Shown: positions 1 through 11,275, counted from the first letter of the stretch. The stretch is 64,000 nt of DNA from Streptomyces sp. NBC_01481 (GCF_026339995.1 NZ_JAPEPT010000002.1:483001-547000); one strand, 5' to 3'. Notes: a model not told the origin generated them from the sequence alone. Numbers and translations are program-made.

Positions 1-1387
1 GCGCCGTGAGACCGCGCAGCTCCTCCTCCTTGTCGGCGAGGTCGCGGCGCAGCTTCTCCAACCGCTGCCTGGAGCCGGGGTCGGTCTCGTTCTTGAGCGC
101 CAGCTCCTCCATCTTCAGCCGGTCCACGGCGCGCTGCAGCTCGTCGATCTCGACCGGCGAGGAGTCGATCTCCATCCGCAGCCGGGAGGCGGACTCGTCG
201 ACGAGGTCGATGGCCTTGTCGGGCAGGAAACGCGAGGTGATGTACCGGTCGGACAGGGTCGCGGCGGCGACCAGCGCGCTGTCCGCGATCTGCACCTTGT
301 GGTGCGCCTCGTAGCGGCCCTTGAGCCCGCGCAGGATCGCGATCGTGTCCTCGACGGTCGGCTCGTCGACCAGCACCTGCTGGAAGCGCCGCTCCAGGGC
401 CGCGTCCTTCTCGATCCGCTCGCGGTACTCGTCGAGCGTGGTGGCGCCGACCATGCGCAGCTCGCCGCGCGCCAGCATCGGCTTGAGCATGTTGCCCGCG
501 TCCATGGCCGAGTCGCCGCCGGCGCCCGCGCCCACCACGGTGTGCAGCTCGTCGATGAAGGTGATGATCTGGCCGTCGCTCGCCTTGATCTCGGAAAGGA
601 CGGTCTTCAGCCGCTCCTCGAACTCACCGCGATACTTCGCACCTGCGACCATCGCGCCGAGATCCAGCGAGACGAGCCGCTTGTTCTTGAGGGACTCGGG
701 GACGTCGCCCTTGATGATGCGCTGCGCGAGCCCTTCGACGACGGCGGTCTTGCCGACGCCGGGCTCACCGATCAGCACCGGGTTGTTCTTGGTGCGGCGG
801 GACAGCACCTGGACGACCCGGCGGATCTCCTGGTCCCGGCCGATGACCGGGTCGAGCTTGCCCTCGCGGGCGGCGGCGGTGAAGTCCGTACCGAACTTCT
901 CCAGTGCCTTGTACTGCCCCTCGGGGTCGGGGGTTGTCACCCGGCGCCCTCCCCTTACCGTCTCGAACGCGTCCTGCAGCTTCTTCGCCGTGGCCCCCTG
1001 CCGGGCCAGCACCTCTCCGGCCTGCCCGCCCTTGGCGGCGATACCGATGAGCAGGTGCTCGGTGGACAGATACTCGTCGCCGAGCTCCTTGGCCCGCCGG
1101 TCGGCGTCGGCGATGACCGCCAGCAGCTCCCGGTTGGGCTGGGGCGGGGCGACGGTCGAGCCGGTCACGCTCGGCTGGGCCGCGAGCACCCGCTCGGCCC
1201 CGGCGCGCACGGCCACCTGGTCCGCCTCGACGGCGGCCAGCAGATCGACGATGTTCTCGTTGTCCTCGCCCGCGAGCAGCGCGAGCAGCAGATGCGCGGG
1301 GGTCAGATCGGGATGCCCGGCGGACACCGCCCGACTGGTGGCGGCGTTGAGCGCATCCCGGCTCTTGTTGGTCAGCTCGGCGTCCAC
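1..1387 (-). CDS. clpB: ATP-dependent disaggregase ClpB, N-terminal part
   Basis: This is the N-terminal half of ClpB, the hexameric AAA+ chaperone that works with DnaK to pull apart aggregated proteins in the cytoplasm. The gene runs off the window start, so the second ATPase domain is missing from view. Visible parts are the double Clp N-terminal repeat (about residues 5-145), the first AAA+ module with Walker A GEPGVGKT near residue 205, a Walker B region (ITFIDELH), and the beginning of the coiled-coil middle domain. The GTG start at 1387 has a strong GAGGAGAG ribosome site just upstream; an ATG further out would lie in the promoter. A HAIR operator 70 bp upstream predicts heat control by HspR, as is known for Streptomyces clpB. 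Confidence 0.97.
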   Translation of the reverse strand, partial: MDAELTNKSRDALNAATSRAVSAGHPDLTPAHLLLALLAGEDNENIVDLLAAVEADQVAVRAGAERVLAAQPSVTGSTVAPPQPNRELLAVIADADRRAKELGDEYLSTEHLLIGIAAKGGQAGEVLARQGATAKKLQDAFETVRGGRRVTTPDPEGQYKALEKFGTDFTAAAREGKLDPVIGRDQEIRRVVQVLSRRTKNNPVLIGEPGVGKTAVVEGLAQRIIKGDVPESLKNKRLVSLDLGAMVAGAKYRGEFEERLKTVLSEIKASDGQIITFIDELHTVVGAGAGGDSAMDAGNMLKPMLARGELRMVGATTLDEYRERIEKDAALERRFQQVLVDEPTVEDTIAILRGLKGRYEAHHKVQIADSALVAAATLSDRYITSRFLPDKAIDLVDESASRLRMEIDSSPVEIDELQRAVDRLKMEELALKNETDPGSRQRLEKLRRDLADKEEELRGLTA

Positions 1388-1453
1388 TGCGGTCTCTCCT
1401 CCTCGCTGGTAGGGGCCTGTTTCCCTCACACTGACTCATTCAGCGTGCACAAA

Positions 1454-1474
1454 GTTGAGTCTATTCCACTCAAT
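1454..1474. promoter_or_regulatory. HAIR element (HspR operator) before clpB
   Basis: TTGAGT, seven bases, ACTCAA: a perfect inner dyad matching the known HspR-binding consensus CTTGAGT-N7-ACTCAAG, with one mismatch in each outermost base. It lies between clpB and the divergent F420-enzyme gene, closer to clpB. A TAGACT hexamer inside it, read toward clpB, resembles a -10 box, so HspR binding would block transcription. HspR itself is encoded at 3873-4316. Confidence 0.9.
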
Positions 1475-1511
1475 CTGTGAAACGGTAGCCGCCGCCGGTA
1501 GGTTCCGGGGC

Positions 1512-1916
1512 ATGGCCATCGATCCGCGCAGTCCCGACGCGTCCTTCCTCACCTTCTGGCGTGAGTACCACATGTGCACACTGACGACCCCGCGCGCGGA
1601 CGGCACCCCTCACGTCGTCGCGGTCGGCGTCACGTACGACCCGGAGGGCGGATTCGCGCGCGTCATCACCAATAAGCACAGCCACAAGGTCGCCAACATC
1701 CTGGCCGCGGGCCCGGACGGGGCGCCGGTCGCGGTCTGCCAGGTCGACAAGGGGCGCTGGGCGACCCTGGAGGGCCGCGCGAGGGTCCGTACGGAGCCCG
1801 AGCTCATCGCGGACGCGGTGGAGCGTTACGCGGAACGCTACGGGCGCACACCGGCCCCGAATCCGGACCGGGTGCTGATCGAGATCGCCCTGACACGGGC
1901 GATGGGCCGGGCATAG
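1512..1916 (+). CDS. PPOX-class F420-dependent oxidoreductase, biliverdin-reductase-like
   Basis: A 134-residue split beta-barrel protein of the PPOX/FDOR-B class. Segments such as HMCTLTTPRADGTPHVVAVG, ARVIT, CQVDKGRWATLEGRA and PNPDRVLIEI follow the mycobacterial Rv2074 family, which uses reduced cofactor F420 to reduce biliverdin, so F420 binding is inferred from the family and not visible as a short motif. The ATG at 1512 gives the usual family length; an upstream in-frame start at 1455 would put coding sequence in the HAIR operator and is unlikely. The gene is single and divergent from clpB. Two strong hairpins follow it. Confidence 0.85.
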   Translation: MAIDPRSPDASFLTFWREYHMCTLTTPRADGTPHVVAVGVTYDPEGGFARVITNKHSHKVANILAAGPDGAPVAVCQVDKGRWATLEGRARVRTEPELIADAVERYAERYGRTPAPNPDRVLIEIALTRAMGRA

Positions 1917-1927
1917 CCGGGCTCACG

Positions 1928-1964
1928 TTCCCGTACCGGCCCTACCGGGCCTTCCGTACGGGAA
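1928..1964. terminator. Hairpin after the F420 enzyme gene
   Basis: TTCCCGTAC pairs with GTACGGGAA around an inner CGGCCC/GGGCC stem, 12 bp after the stop codon and followed by an A/T-poor tail. It probably ends the plus-strand transcript. Confidence 0.7.
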
Positions 1965-1967
1965 AAG

Positions 1968-2012
1968 CACAGCGGCGCCATCGCGTTTCAGGTCCACGAT
2001 GGCGCCGCTGTG
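1968..2012. terminator. Bidirectional terminator, 16-bp perfect stem
   Basis: CACAGCGGCGCCATCG and its exact reverse complement are separated by 13 bases. It lies between convergent genes and can serve the plus-strand oxidoreductase and the minus-strand peptide/Rieske-like operon. Confidence 0.8.
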
Positions 2013-2054
2013 TGGGGGAAGCGCCTGAGCGATTTACAACGACGGGGGAACCGC

Positions 2055-2375
2055 TCAGGCACTGCGGGGGGTGGCGGTGGTGGTGTCGGGCTCGACCAAC
2101 TGGTGATCGCGTTGATCGAGATTGACGAAAATCATGCCGTACCGGATGGCACAGCGGACGGGCTGCGGAGCTCCACGGGGCCGGCGAAGGCACCGATACG
2201 CACGGACGTCTTCGTCCTCCTCGCGCGCCACGACGATCGGCTCTCCGAAGAGGGTGACCATCAACGAGTCGCCACGGTGGGGGATTGCCGTGACGAGGTC
2301 GATGAAATGCCACCCCGATCGATAAGCCGTAGCCATCTCACGCCGGAAGACCCGGTCGTCCGGTGGAACGGTCAT
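2055..2375 (-). CDS. Cluster-less Rieske-oxygenase-like small protein
   Basis: A 106-residue protein whose first 80 residues look like the N-terminus of a Rieske ring-hydroxylating oxygenase (YRSGWHFIDLVTAIP, LFGEPIVVAREE, RGAPQ, RYGMIFVNLD). The CxH iron ligand before RGA is replaced by RRP and the second CxxH with its following loop is absent, so it cannot hold a normal 2Fe-2S cluster. The ATG at 2375 overlaps the stop of the upstream repeat-peptide gene as ATGA, which fixes the start and shows translational coupling. Function is unknown; it could be a scaffold or binding partner of the repeat peptide. It is not an obvious pseudogene because codon use is normal and the frame is intact. Confidence 0.75.
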   Translation of the reverse strand: MTVPPDDRVFRREMATAYRSGWHFIDLVTAIPHRGDSLMVTLFGEPIVVAREEDEDVRAYRCLRRPRGAPQPVRCAIRYGMIFVNLDQRDHQLVEPDTTTATPRSA

Positions 2376-2683
2376 GCGTCCGTGCGGGCCGGAGCGACAC
2401 CCCATGAGGGCTCACCGGGCGTGCCCGCGGCGTCAGCCGGAGCGACACCCCATGAAGGCTCACCGGGAGCCGACGCATCCGCCGGTGCCACGACGCCCCA
2501 GGAGGGCTCACCGGGCGTTCCGGCCACAGCGTCAGTGGGAGCGAAACCCCACGACGGTTCCCCAGGAGCTGCCGTCACCGCGCCGGCGGGAGAGCTACCC
2601 CAGGAGGGCTCACCGGAGGCCACCGCACCGAGCGCGGCCGCCGCTATGGCAAGAGCACAAAGAGCACGTAGCGTCCTAGACAT
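2372..2683 (-). CDS. Secreted GEPSWG-repeat peptide
   Basis: A 103-residue protein with a short Sec-type signal (MSRTLRALCALAIAAAALGA) followed at once by five near-identical units of 14-17 residues, each containing GEPSWG, mostly as PGEPSWGVAPADA. There is no cysteine after the signal region, no lipobox and no membrane anchor. The ATG at 2683 has a good site (GGTGGAG) a few bases upstream; longer in-frame starts lack one. The stop overlaps the start of the Rieske-like gene, so both are one operon, and a LuxR-type regulator is transcribed divergently. I do not recognise the family. A processed multi-copy peptide, an extracellular matrix or wall protein, or a signal precursor are all possible. 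Confidence 0.8.
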   Translation of the reverse strand: MSRTLRALCALAIAAAALGAVASGEPSWGSSPAGAVTAAPGEPSWGFAPTDAVAGTPGEPSWGVVAPADASAPGEPSWGVAPADAAGTPGEPSWGVAPARTDA

Positions 2684-2809
2684 GGGTGATCTCCACCTCT
2701 TTTGATCATTCCTCCTCCCCCGCGCATAAGACGATGTCTCACTCCGAACGCTTGCACCAGCGACGGCAGGCATCATGTTCCTGTAATGCAGGAGCCTGAG
2801 GGGGTGCAT

Positions 2810-3793
2810 ATGCCATCTAATGAGGGCGAAACGGGACACCCTCACGCAGACGGCGAGCTGTGCGAGGCGGGGAAAAGTCTCTACATCACCGCACTGCGCA
2901 CCGGGCGTATAGCCCGGTCAGAGGCGGAATCAACACCCTGCCTCTTCGATCTCGCCCTGCTGCACCCGGATCCCGACGACGCTCAGTGGCTCCGACCGGT
3001 CCCGCCGACCACTGCGCTGACACAGCTGATACACCCCATTGAGCGGGAGATCCAAGAGCGCCGACGACGAACTGTCGCTCTGACCGATGCTCTTGAGCCA
3101 TTCATGGCGTTCACCGCTCAGAACTCCACGGTCCCACAAGGGATTACCGTCCTCGATGGCCTCAACCGCATCAACACAACCCTCGACCAGGTCACCGCAG
3201 ACTGCACCGAGGAGCTTCTCACTGTCCAGCCCGGCAGCGGGCGACAGCCGCACATCCTGGAAAAGGCGCTGCGCCGCGTGGAGCCGCTCATCGACCGCGG
3301 CGTACGCATGCGCACGCTCTACCAGCACACGGCCCGCCACCACCCCGCCACGCTCGCCTACATGGAGCAAGTGGGGCCCTCCGGCGTAGAGGTGCGCACG
3401 CTGGAGGAGATCATCGACCGGCTGATCATCGTGGACCGGAGAGTGGCCTTCATCCCGGCGAGCAGCGACCGGCTGTCCGCGCTGGAACTGCGGCACAAGG
3501 GCATCGTCGAGTATCTGGTCGGCGTCTTCGAGCAGTTCTGGCTGCACGGCATCGCGTGGGAGGAGCCGATCTCGTACGGACCGGACCTGGACGGCATCAC
3601 CGGCATCCAGCGCTCGATCGCGAAGCTGCTGGTAGAAGGGCATGTGGACGAGGCCATCGCCCGCCGGCTCGGGATGAATGTCCGTACCTGCCGGGCCCAT
3701 ATCGCCAAGCTGGGCTCCTCGTTGGGCAGCGGCAGCCGGACCCAGCTGGGCTATCTGATCGCCCAGTCGGGAATGCTGGAACACCAGTCCTGA
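2810..3793 (+). CDS. LuxR-type regulator with TrmB-like sensor region
   Basis: A 327-residue regulator. The C-terminus (about residues 255-320) is a LuxR-family helix-turn-helix (IAKLLVEGHVDEAIARRLGM, then NVRTCRAHIAKL). The middle (RGVRMRTLYQHTA to VDRRVAFIPAS) resembles the PLD-like effector domain of TrmB/LuxR orphan regulators common in Streptomyces. There is no receiver domain. The ATG at 2810 was chosen because GAGGGGG lies six bases upstream; in-frame ATGs at 2702 and 2786 lack a site. It is divergent from the GEPSWG-peptide operon with about 125 bp between, so it probably controls that operon. It ends just before a bidirectional terminator. Confidence 0.85.
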   Translation: MPSNEGETGHPHADGELCEAGKSLYITALRTGRIARSEAESTPCLFDLALLHPDPDDAQWLRPVPPTTALTQLIHPIEREIQERRRRTVALTDALEPFMAFTAQNSTVPQGITVLDGLNRINTTLDQVTADCTEELLTVQPGSGRQPHILEKALRRVEPLIDRGVRMRTLYQHTARHHPATLAYMEQVGPSGVEVRTLEEIIDRLIIVDRRVAFIPASSDRLSALELRHKGIVEYLVGVFEQFWLHGIAWEEPISYGPDLDGITGIQRSIAKLLVEGHVDEAIARRLGMNVRTCRAHIAKLGSSLGSGSRTQLGYLIAQSGMLEHQS

Positions 3794-3816
3794 ACCTGAC
3801 CGAAACTCATATGCAG

Positions 3817-3856
3817 AAGGGGCGGTGGAGCAACTCGCGTTGCTCCACCGCCCCTT
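3817..3856. terminator. Bidirectional terminator, 17-bp perfect stem
   Basis: A stem starting AAGGGGCGGTGG closes on its exact complement with a 6-base loop (CTCGCG). It separates the LuxR-type gene from the convergent hspR gene and probably ends the dnaK operon. Confidence 0.9.
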
Positions 3857-3872
3857 CGGGCCGAGACATGGC

Positions 3873-4316
3873 CTATTCGGAACGCTTGGGTCGCCAGACC
3901 ACCAGCGCGCTCGCCTGCTGCACATCCTGGTACGGCACGAGATCGCGCCGGTAGGAGGCATGCACCTGGGCCTCGCGCTGCTGCATCGCCGCAGCCGCTC
4001 CCTCGACTGCGGCCGACAGCTCGACAACCCTTTGCTGAAGCGCAGCGACCTGGTTCTCCAGTTCGATGATGCGCTTGATTCCGGCCAGGTTGATGCCCTC
4101 GTCCTGCGACAACTGCTGGACGGTGCGCAGCAGTTCGATGTCACGGGCACTGTATCGGCGGCCCCGTCCCGCGGTGCGGTCGGGGGACACGAGACCAAGC
4201 CGGTCGTACTGCCGCAGCGTCTGCGGATGCAAGCCCGAGAGCTGGGCCGCCACCGAAATGACGTACACCGGCGACTCGTCGGTCAGTTCGTAGGGGTTGC
4301 GGCGACGACCGTCCAT
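3873..4316 (-). CDS. hspR: Heat-shock repressor HspR (MerR family)
   Basis: A 147-residue repressor that binds HAIR operators together with DnaK and shuts off dnaK and clpB. The MerR-type helix-turn-helix lies at about residues 15-85 (YVISVAAQLSGLHPQTLRQY, then DRLGLVSPDRTAGRGRRYS), followed by a dimerising coiled coil (LENQVAALQQRVVEL) and a hydrophobic C-terminus. Its ATG is one base after the dnaJ stop, so it is the last gene of the dnaK-grpE-dnaJ-hspR operon and is autoregulated. Three HAIR sites are present in the window. Confidence 0.97.
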   Translation of the reverse strand: MDGRRRNPYELTDESPVYVISVAAQLSGLHPQTLRQYDRLGLVSPDRTAGRGRRYSARDIELLRTVQQLSQDEGINLAGIKRIIELENQVAALQQRVVELSAAVEGAAAAMQQREAQVHASYRRDLVPYQDVQQASALVVWRPKRSE

Positions 4317-4317
4317 C

Positions 4318-5502
4318 TCATGCTCCCTTCGCGGCCTGGAACAGCTCGGCCCGCGGGTCCTCGTCCGCGGTGGCTTCGCGGTAGGCCTCCAGCGCTTCCT
4401 TCGCCTTGTCGCCCAGCTCCTTGGGGACCGCGACCTCGACGGTGACCAGCAGGTCGCCGCGGGTGCCGTCCTTGCGGACCGCGCCCTTGCCGCGGGCACG
4501 CATCGTACGACCGTTGGGTGTCCCCGCGGGCAGCTTCAGCGTGACCGGCGGACCGCCCAGCGTGGGCACCTTCACCTCGCCGCCGAGCGCAGCCTCCGTA
4601 TAGGTGACGGGCACGGTGACCGTGAGGTTGTCGCCCTTGCGGCCGAAGACCGGATGGGAGTCGACGTGCACGACGACGTACAAGTCGCCCGCCGGGCCGC
4701 CCCGTTCACCAGGAGCTCCCTTGCCGCGCAGCCGGATCCGCTGGCCGTCGGAGACGCCCGCCGGGATCCGGACCTGCATGGTGCGCGAGGAACGGGCGCG
4801 CCCGCTGCCCTTGCAGACCTCGCAGGGGTCCTGCGCGATCAGCCCGCGGCCCTTGCAGTCCACGCACGGGTCGGTGAGCGAGAAGGAGCCGCTGCCGCCG
4901 CGCGAGACCTGGCCGGTGCCGACACAGGTCGGGCACACGCGGGGCGTGCCGTTCTTGTCGCCGGTGCCCGAACAGGCCTTGCAGGCGGCCGAGCTGGACA
5001 TCCGCAGCGGGACCGTGGCCCCGTCGACCGCCTCGGTGAAGCTGAGCGTCACCTCGGACTCGATGTCCTGGCCACGGCGCGGCTGGGTACGCGTACCCGG
5101 GCCGGCGCCGCGGTTGAACAGCCCGCCGAAGACATCGCCGAGACCGCCGCCGAAGCCGCCGGCGCCCCCTTGCGTGCCGCCCTGGGCGCCGCCGAAGAGG
5201 TCGCCCAGGTCGAAGTTGAAGGAGCCGCCGGGGCCGCCCGGCGCACCGGCGCGGAAGCCACCGTTGCCGAAGAGGGCGCGTGCCTCGTCGTAATCCTTGC
5301 GCCGCTTGGGGTCGCCGAGGATGTCGTGGGCCTCCGAGATCTCCTTGAAGCGCTCCTCCGCCTTGGCGTCACCCTTGTTGGCGTCCGGGTGGAACTCGCG
5401 GGCGAGCTTCCGGTACGCCTTCTTGATCTCGGCCTCGGTGGCGTCCTTGGGGACGCCGAGGACCTTGTAGTAGTCCTTCTCGACGAAGTCCTTCGTGCTC
5501 AT
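4318..5502 (-). CDS. dnaJ: Co-chaperone DnaJ
   Basis: A 394-residue type I J-protein that delivers clients to DnaK and stimulates its ATPase. The J domain (residues 9-75) contains the HPD motif in FHPDANKGD. A long Gly/Phe-rich linker follows, then four zinc-binding CxxCxGxG repeats (CKACSGTG, CPTCVGTG, CVDCKGRG, CEVCKGSG) and the C-terminal substrate domains. The start is ATG with an AGGAGGGA site upstream. It is separated from grpE by about 100 bp and touches hspR. Streptomyces has a second dnaJ elsewhere; this is the operon copy (dnaJ1). Confidence 0.97.
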   Translation of the reverse strand: MSTKDFVEKDYYKVLGVPKDATEAEIKKAYRKLAREFHPDANKGDAKAEERFKEISEAHDILGDPKRRKDYDEARALFGNGGFRAGAPGGPGGSFNFDLGDLFGGAQGGTQGGAGGFGGGLGDVFGGLFNRGAGPGTRTQPRRGQDIESEVTLSFTEAVDGATVPLRMSSSAACKACSGTGDKNGTPRVCPTCVGTGQVSRGGSGSFSLTDPCVDCKGRGLIAQDPCEVCKGSGRARSSRTMQVRIPAGVSDGQRIRLRGKGAPGERGGPAGDLYVVVHVDSHPVFGRKGDNLTVTVPVTYTEAALGGEVKVPTLGGPPVTLKLPAGTPNGRTMRARGKGAVRKDGTRGDLLVTVEVAVPKELGDKAKEALEAYREATADEDPRAELFQAAKGA

Positions 5503-5605
5503 CGACGTCCCTCCTCTCGGACACTCATTGCGTCAGCCCGTAGGGTGCCTGCCCCGGCTCCGCGCGGGCTCGCGACTCCCAGCCCCTTATCCGCGCGGAA
5601 CCAGA

Positions 5606-8211
<2,606 letters not shown>

Positions 8212-8353
8212 TTATCCGGCACTTACCTGCAGCCCACCCCCCGACCTGCACCCCAAGTCCGCCGCAGCGCGTGGCGCACCCCTTCACGAATGCCCCCATC
8301 TGGGAGAGTCGGAGCCGCAAAAGCGGTCAAGAGAAGCCAAAGGGCGTGCGTCC

Positions 8354-8875
8354 ATGCCTGCGAAGCGAGCCATCGACCTGACGGGCAGCCTGATCCTGCT
8401 GCTGCTCCTGTCCCCCGTGCTGCTCGCCCTCACCGCCGCCGTCGCCTCGACCACCCGGGGCCCGCTCCTGACCCGCCGCGACAGGACGGGCCTGGGCGGG
8501 TCCACGTTTGCGATGCTGTCGTTCCGTACGACACCGGCCTCGCCCGCCGGACGGCTGCTGCGCCGCCACTTCCTCGACAGTCTGCCGCAGCTGATCAATG
8601 TGGTGCGCGGGGAGATGTCGCTCGTGGGCCCCCGGCCGCTACCGCCCGGGGACGACGCCTCCGTCGCGGGCCGGGCCCGACTCTGCGTACGCCCCGGAAT
8701 CACGGGTCTGTGGCAGATCAGCGACCGCTCCGAGCTCCCCTGGGAGGAAATGGGCGTGCTCGATCTACATTATGTGGAGCAGCACTGGCTGGGACTGGAC
8801 CTGTTGATCCTGGTCCGGACCCTGCCGACCGCGATCGCCGGACGCCGCGCGGCCCGTCCGGTCAGGCTTGCCTGA
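8354..8875 (+). CDS. Compact bacterial sugar transferase (undecaprenyl-phosphate type)
   Basis: A 173-residue protein of the initiating sugar transferase family (PF02397), which transfers a sugar phosphate to undecaprenyl phosphate at the membrane. It has a single N-terminal membrane helix (residues 6-30), then FAMLSF, RLLRRHFLDSLPQLINVV with the catalytic-region DSLPQL, RGEMSLVGPRP, and RPGITGLWQISDRSEL. Compared with typical members about 30 residues are missing between the FAMLSF strand and the LRR helix, so it is unusually short and may be specialised or weak. No strong ribosome site is visible. Single gene, divergent from dnaK. Confidence 0.85.
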   Translation: MPAKRAIDLTGSLILLLLLSPVLLALTAAVASTTRGPLLTRRDRTGLGGSTFAMLSFRTTPASPAGRLLRRHFLDSLPQLINVVRGEMSLVGPRPLPPGDDASVAGRARLCVRPGITGLWQISDRSELPWEEMGVLDLHYVEQHWLGLDLLILVRTLPTAIAGRRAARPVRLA

Positions 8876-9004
8876 GCGACACAGATCACCGGCTGCGTGG
8901 CTACAGTGCGGCGGAATAAGTGGGTACGCTCAGCACGGACTGATTAAGTTACCGCTTAGTAGACTGTCGAGATTCCCACCCTCGCAGGCCCGAGGAGCCC
9001 CCAA

Positions 9005-11275
9005 ATGCAACTCGCCGCGATCATCGTGTCGCTGGTCCTGACCGTGGTCGGCGTTGCGCTCATCGCCCGAGCCGTCGCGCAGATCTACCGCTTCGTGAAG
9101 CTCGGTCAGCCGGTCCCGGCAGGCAGCCGCACCGACGACCCGAAGCAGCGCACGATCACCCTGGTCAAGGAGTTCCTCGGCCACACCCGGATGAACCGGT
9201 GGGGGATCGTGGGCTTCGCGCACTGGTTCGTCGCGATCGGCTTCCTGACGCTCCCGCCGACCCTGGCGCAGGCGTACGGCCAGCTCTTCGAGGCGGACTG
9301 GACGCTGCCGGTCATCGGCGGCTTCCTGCCGTTCGAGATGTACATCGAGTTCATCGGCATCATGACCGTGGTCGGCATCGTCGTGCTGATGGCGATCCGG
9401 CTGCTCAACCTGCCCTCGCGAGCGGGCCGCAAGTCGCGCTTCGCGGGCTCCAAGGCCTGGCAGGCGTACTTCGTCGAGTACGTCATCCTCACGATCGGCC
9501 TCGCGATCCTCGCCCTGCGCGGGCTCGAGGGCGCGATCCACCACGTCGACAGCTACGAGCCGGCGTACTTCGTCTCGTACCCCCTGGTCCTGGCCTTCAA
9601 CGGGCTGAGCGTCCCCACGCTCCAGACGCTGATCTACTTCACCGCGATGATCAAGATCGGCACCTCGCTGATCTGGATGATCACGGTCTCGCTCAACACC
9701 AACATGGGTGTCGCCTGGCACCGCTTCCTCGGCTTCCCGAACATCTGGTTCAAGCGGAACGCCGACGGCTCCACCGCTCTCGGTGCCCTGCAGCCGATGA
9801 CCAGCGGCGGCAAGGAGATCGACTTCGAGGACCCGGGCGAGGACGACGTCTTCGGCGTCTCCCAGGTCGAGCAGTTCTCCTGGAAGGGCATCCTCGACTT
9901 CTCCACGTGTACGGAGTGCGGCCGCTGCCAGTCGCAGTGCCCGGCCTGGAACACCGGAAAGCCGCTGTCCCCCAAGCTCCTGATCATGTCGCTGCGCGAC
10001 CACGCGCACGCCAAGGCCCCGTATCTGCTGGCCGGCGGCGGCAAGACGATGGAGGGCGAGGAGAAGGCCTCGGCCGAGGCTCTCAAGGACGTCCCCGCCG
10101 CCGCTCTCGCGGAGGCCGAGCGCCCCCTGATCGGGACGCTGGAGGAGAACGGCGTCATCGACCCGGACGTCCTGTGGTCCTGCACCACCTGCGGTGCGTG
10201 CGTGGAGCAGTGCCCGGTCGACATCGAGCACATCGACCACATCGTCGACATGCGCCGCTACCAGGTGATGATCGAGTCCGCGTTCCCGTCCGAGGCGGGC
10301 ACGATGCTCAAGAACCTGGAGAAGAAGGGCAACCCCTGGGGGCTCGCCAAGAAGCAGCGCGTCGAGTGGACCAAGGAGGTCGACTTCGAGGTCCCGATCG
10401 TCGGCAAGGACGTCGAGGACCTGAGCGAGGTCGACTACCTGTACTGGGTCGGCTGCGCGGGCGCCCTGGAGGACCGGGCCAAGAAGACCACCAAGGCCTT
10501 CGCGGAGCTGCTGCACATCGCGGGCGTGAAGTTCGCGATCATGGGCGGCGACGAGAAGTGCACGGGTGACTCCGCCCGGCGCCTGGGCAACGAGCCGCTG
10601 TTCCAGCAGCTCGGCCAGGAGAACGTGGCCATGCTGAACATGGCCTACGGCGAGGACGACGAGGACGAGACGACCAAGAAGCCCAAGTCGTCGAAGAAGA
10701 TCGTCGCGACCTGCCCGCACTGCTTCAACACGATCGCGAACGAATACCCGCAGCTGGGCGGCGAGTTCGAGGTCATCCACCACACGCAGCTGCTTCAGCA
10801 CCTCATCGACGAGGGCAAGCTCATTCCGGTGACGCCGGTCGAGGGTCTGATCACGTACCACGACCCCTGCTACCTGGGCCGCCACAACAAGGTCTACACG
10901 CCGCCGCGCGAGATCATGTCCGCCGTCCCGGGCCTGCGCCAGCAGGAGATGCACCGTCACAAGGAGCGCGGCTTCTGCTGTGGCGCCGGTGGCGCGCGCA
11001 TGTGGATGGAGGAGCGGATCGGCAAGCGCATCAACACCGAGCGTGTGGACGAGGCGCTGTCGCTGAACCCGGACATCGTCTCGACCGCCTGCCCGTTCTG
11101 CCTCGTCATGCTGACGGACTCCGTCAACGGCAAGAAGAACGACGGCAAGGCGAAGGAGAGCCTGCAGGTCGTGGATGTCGCGCAGCTGCTCCTCGACTCG
11201 GTGAAGACGCCTCCGGCCGAACCCGCGGGTGAGACGGAGTCGCAGGACGCACCGGAGCCCGAGCCGGTGAAGTAG
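9005..11275 (+). CDS. Membrane-bound Fe-S oxidoreductase (EtfD / heterodisulfide-reductase type)
   Basis: A 756-residue protein. About six membrane helices occupy residues 1-240, then two 4Fe-4S motifs (CTECGRCQSQCP near 302 and CTTCGACVEQCP near 395), and two CCG domains (CPHCFNT, DPCYLGRHN, RGFCCGAGGARM, TACPFCLVML). The layout matches mycobacterial Rv0338c (EtfD), which passes electrons from the acyl-CoA dehydrogenase flavoprotein to menaquinone; that role is inferred here. A GAGGAG site precedes the ATG. A Lys/Glu-rich insert lies near residues 545-565 and the tail is Pro/Glu-rich. It is followed by a strong terminator. Confidence 0.9.
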   Translation: MQLAAIIVSLVLTVVGVALIARAVAQIYRFVKLGQPVPAGSRTDDPKQRTITLVKEFLGHTRMNRWGIVGFAHWFVAIGFLTLPPTLAQAYGQLFEADWTLPVIGGFLPFEMYIEFIGIMTVVGIVVLMAIRLLNLPSRAGRKSRFAGSKAWQAYFVEYVILTIGLAILALRGLEGAIHHVDSYEPAYFVSYPLVLAFNGLSVPTLQTLIYFTAMIKIGTSLIWMITVSLNTNMGVAWHRFLGFPNIWFKRNADGSTALGALQPMTSGGKEIDFEDPGEDDVFGVSQVEQFSWKGILDFSTCTECGRCQSQCPAWNTGKPLSPKLLIMSLRDHAHAKAPYLLAGGGKTMEGEEKASAEALKDVPAAALAEAERPLIGTLEENGVIDPDVLWSCTTCGACVEQCPVDIEHIDHIVDMRRYQVMIESAFPSEAGTMLKNLEKKGNPWGLAKKQRVEWTKEVDFEVPIVGKDVEDLSEVDYLYWVGCAGALEDRAKKTTKAFAELLHIAGVKFAIMGGDEKCTGDSARRLGNEPLFQQLGQENVAMLNMAYGEDDEDETTKKPKSSKKIVATCPHCFNTIANEYPQLGGEFEVIHHTQLLQHLIDEGKLIPVTPVEGLITYHDPCYLGRHNKVYTPPREIMSAVPGLRQQEMHRHKERGFCCGAGGARMWMEERIGKRINTERVDEALSLNPDIVSTACPFCLVMLTDSVNGKKNDGKAKESLQVVDVAQLLLDSVKTPPAEPAGETESQDAPEPEPVK

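Noticed and set aside
299..1480. A 393-codon plus-strand frame
   Set aside because: Antisense shadow of clpB.
2372..2683. Lanthipeptide or thiopeptide precursor
   Set aside because: No Cys in the repeat region and no known modifying enzyme next to it; a signal peptide replaces a RiPP leader. Kept as unclassified repeat peptide.
3817..3856. Insertion-sequence inverted repeats
   Set aside because: The two arms are six bases apart between convergent genes: a terminator.
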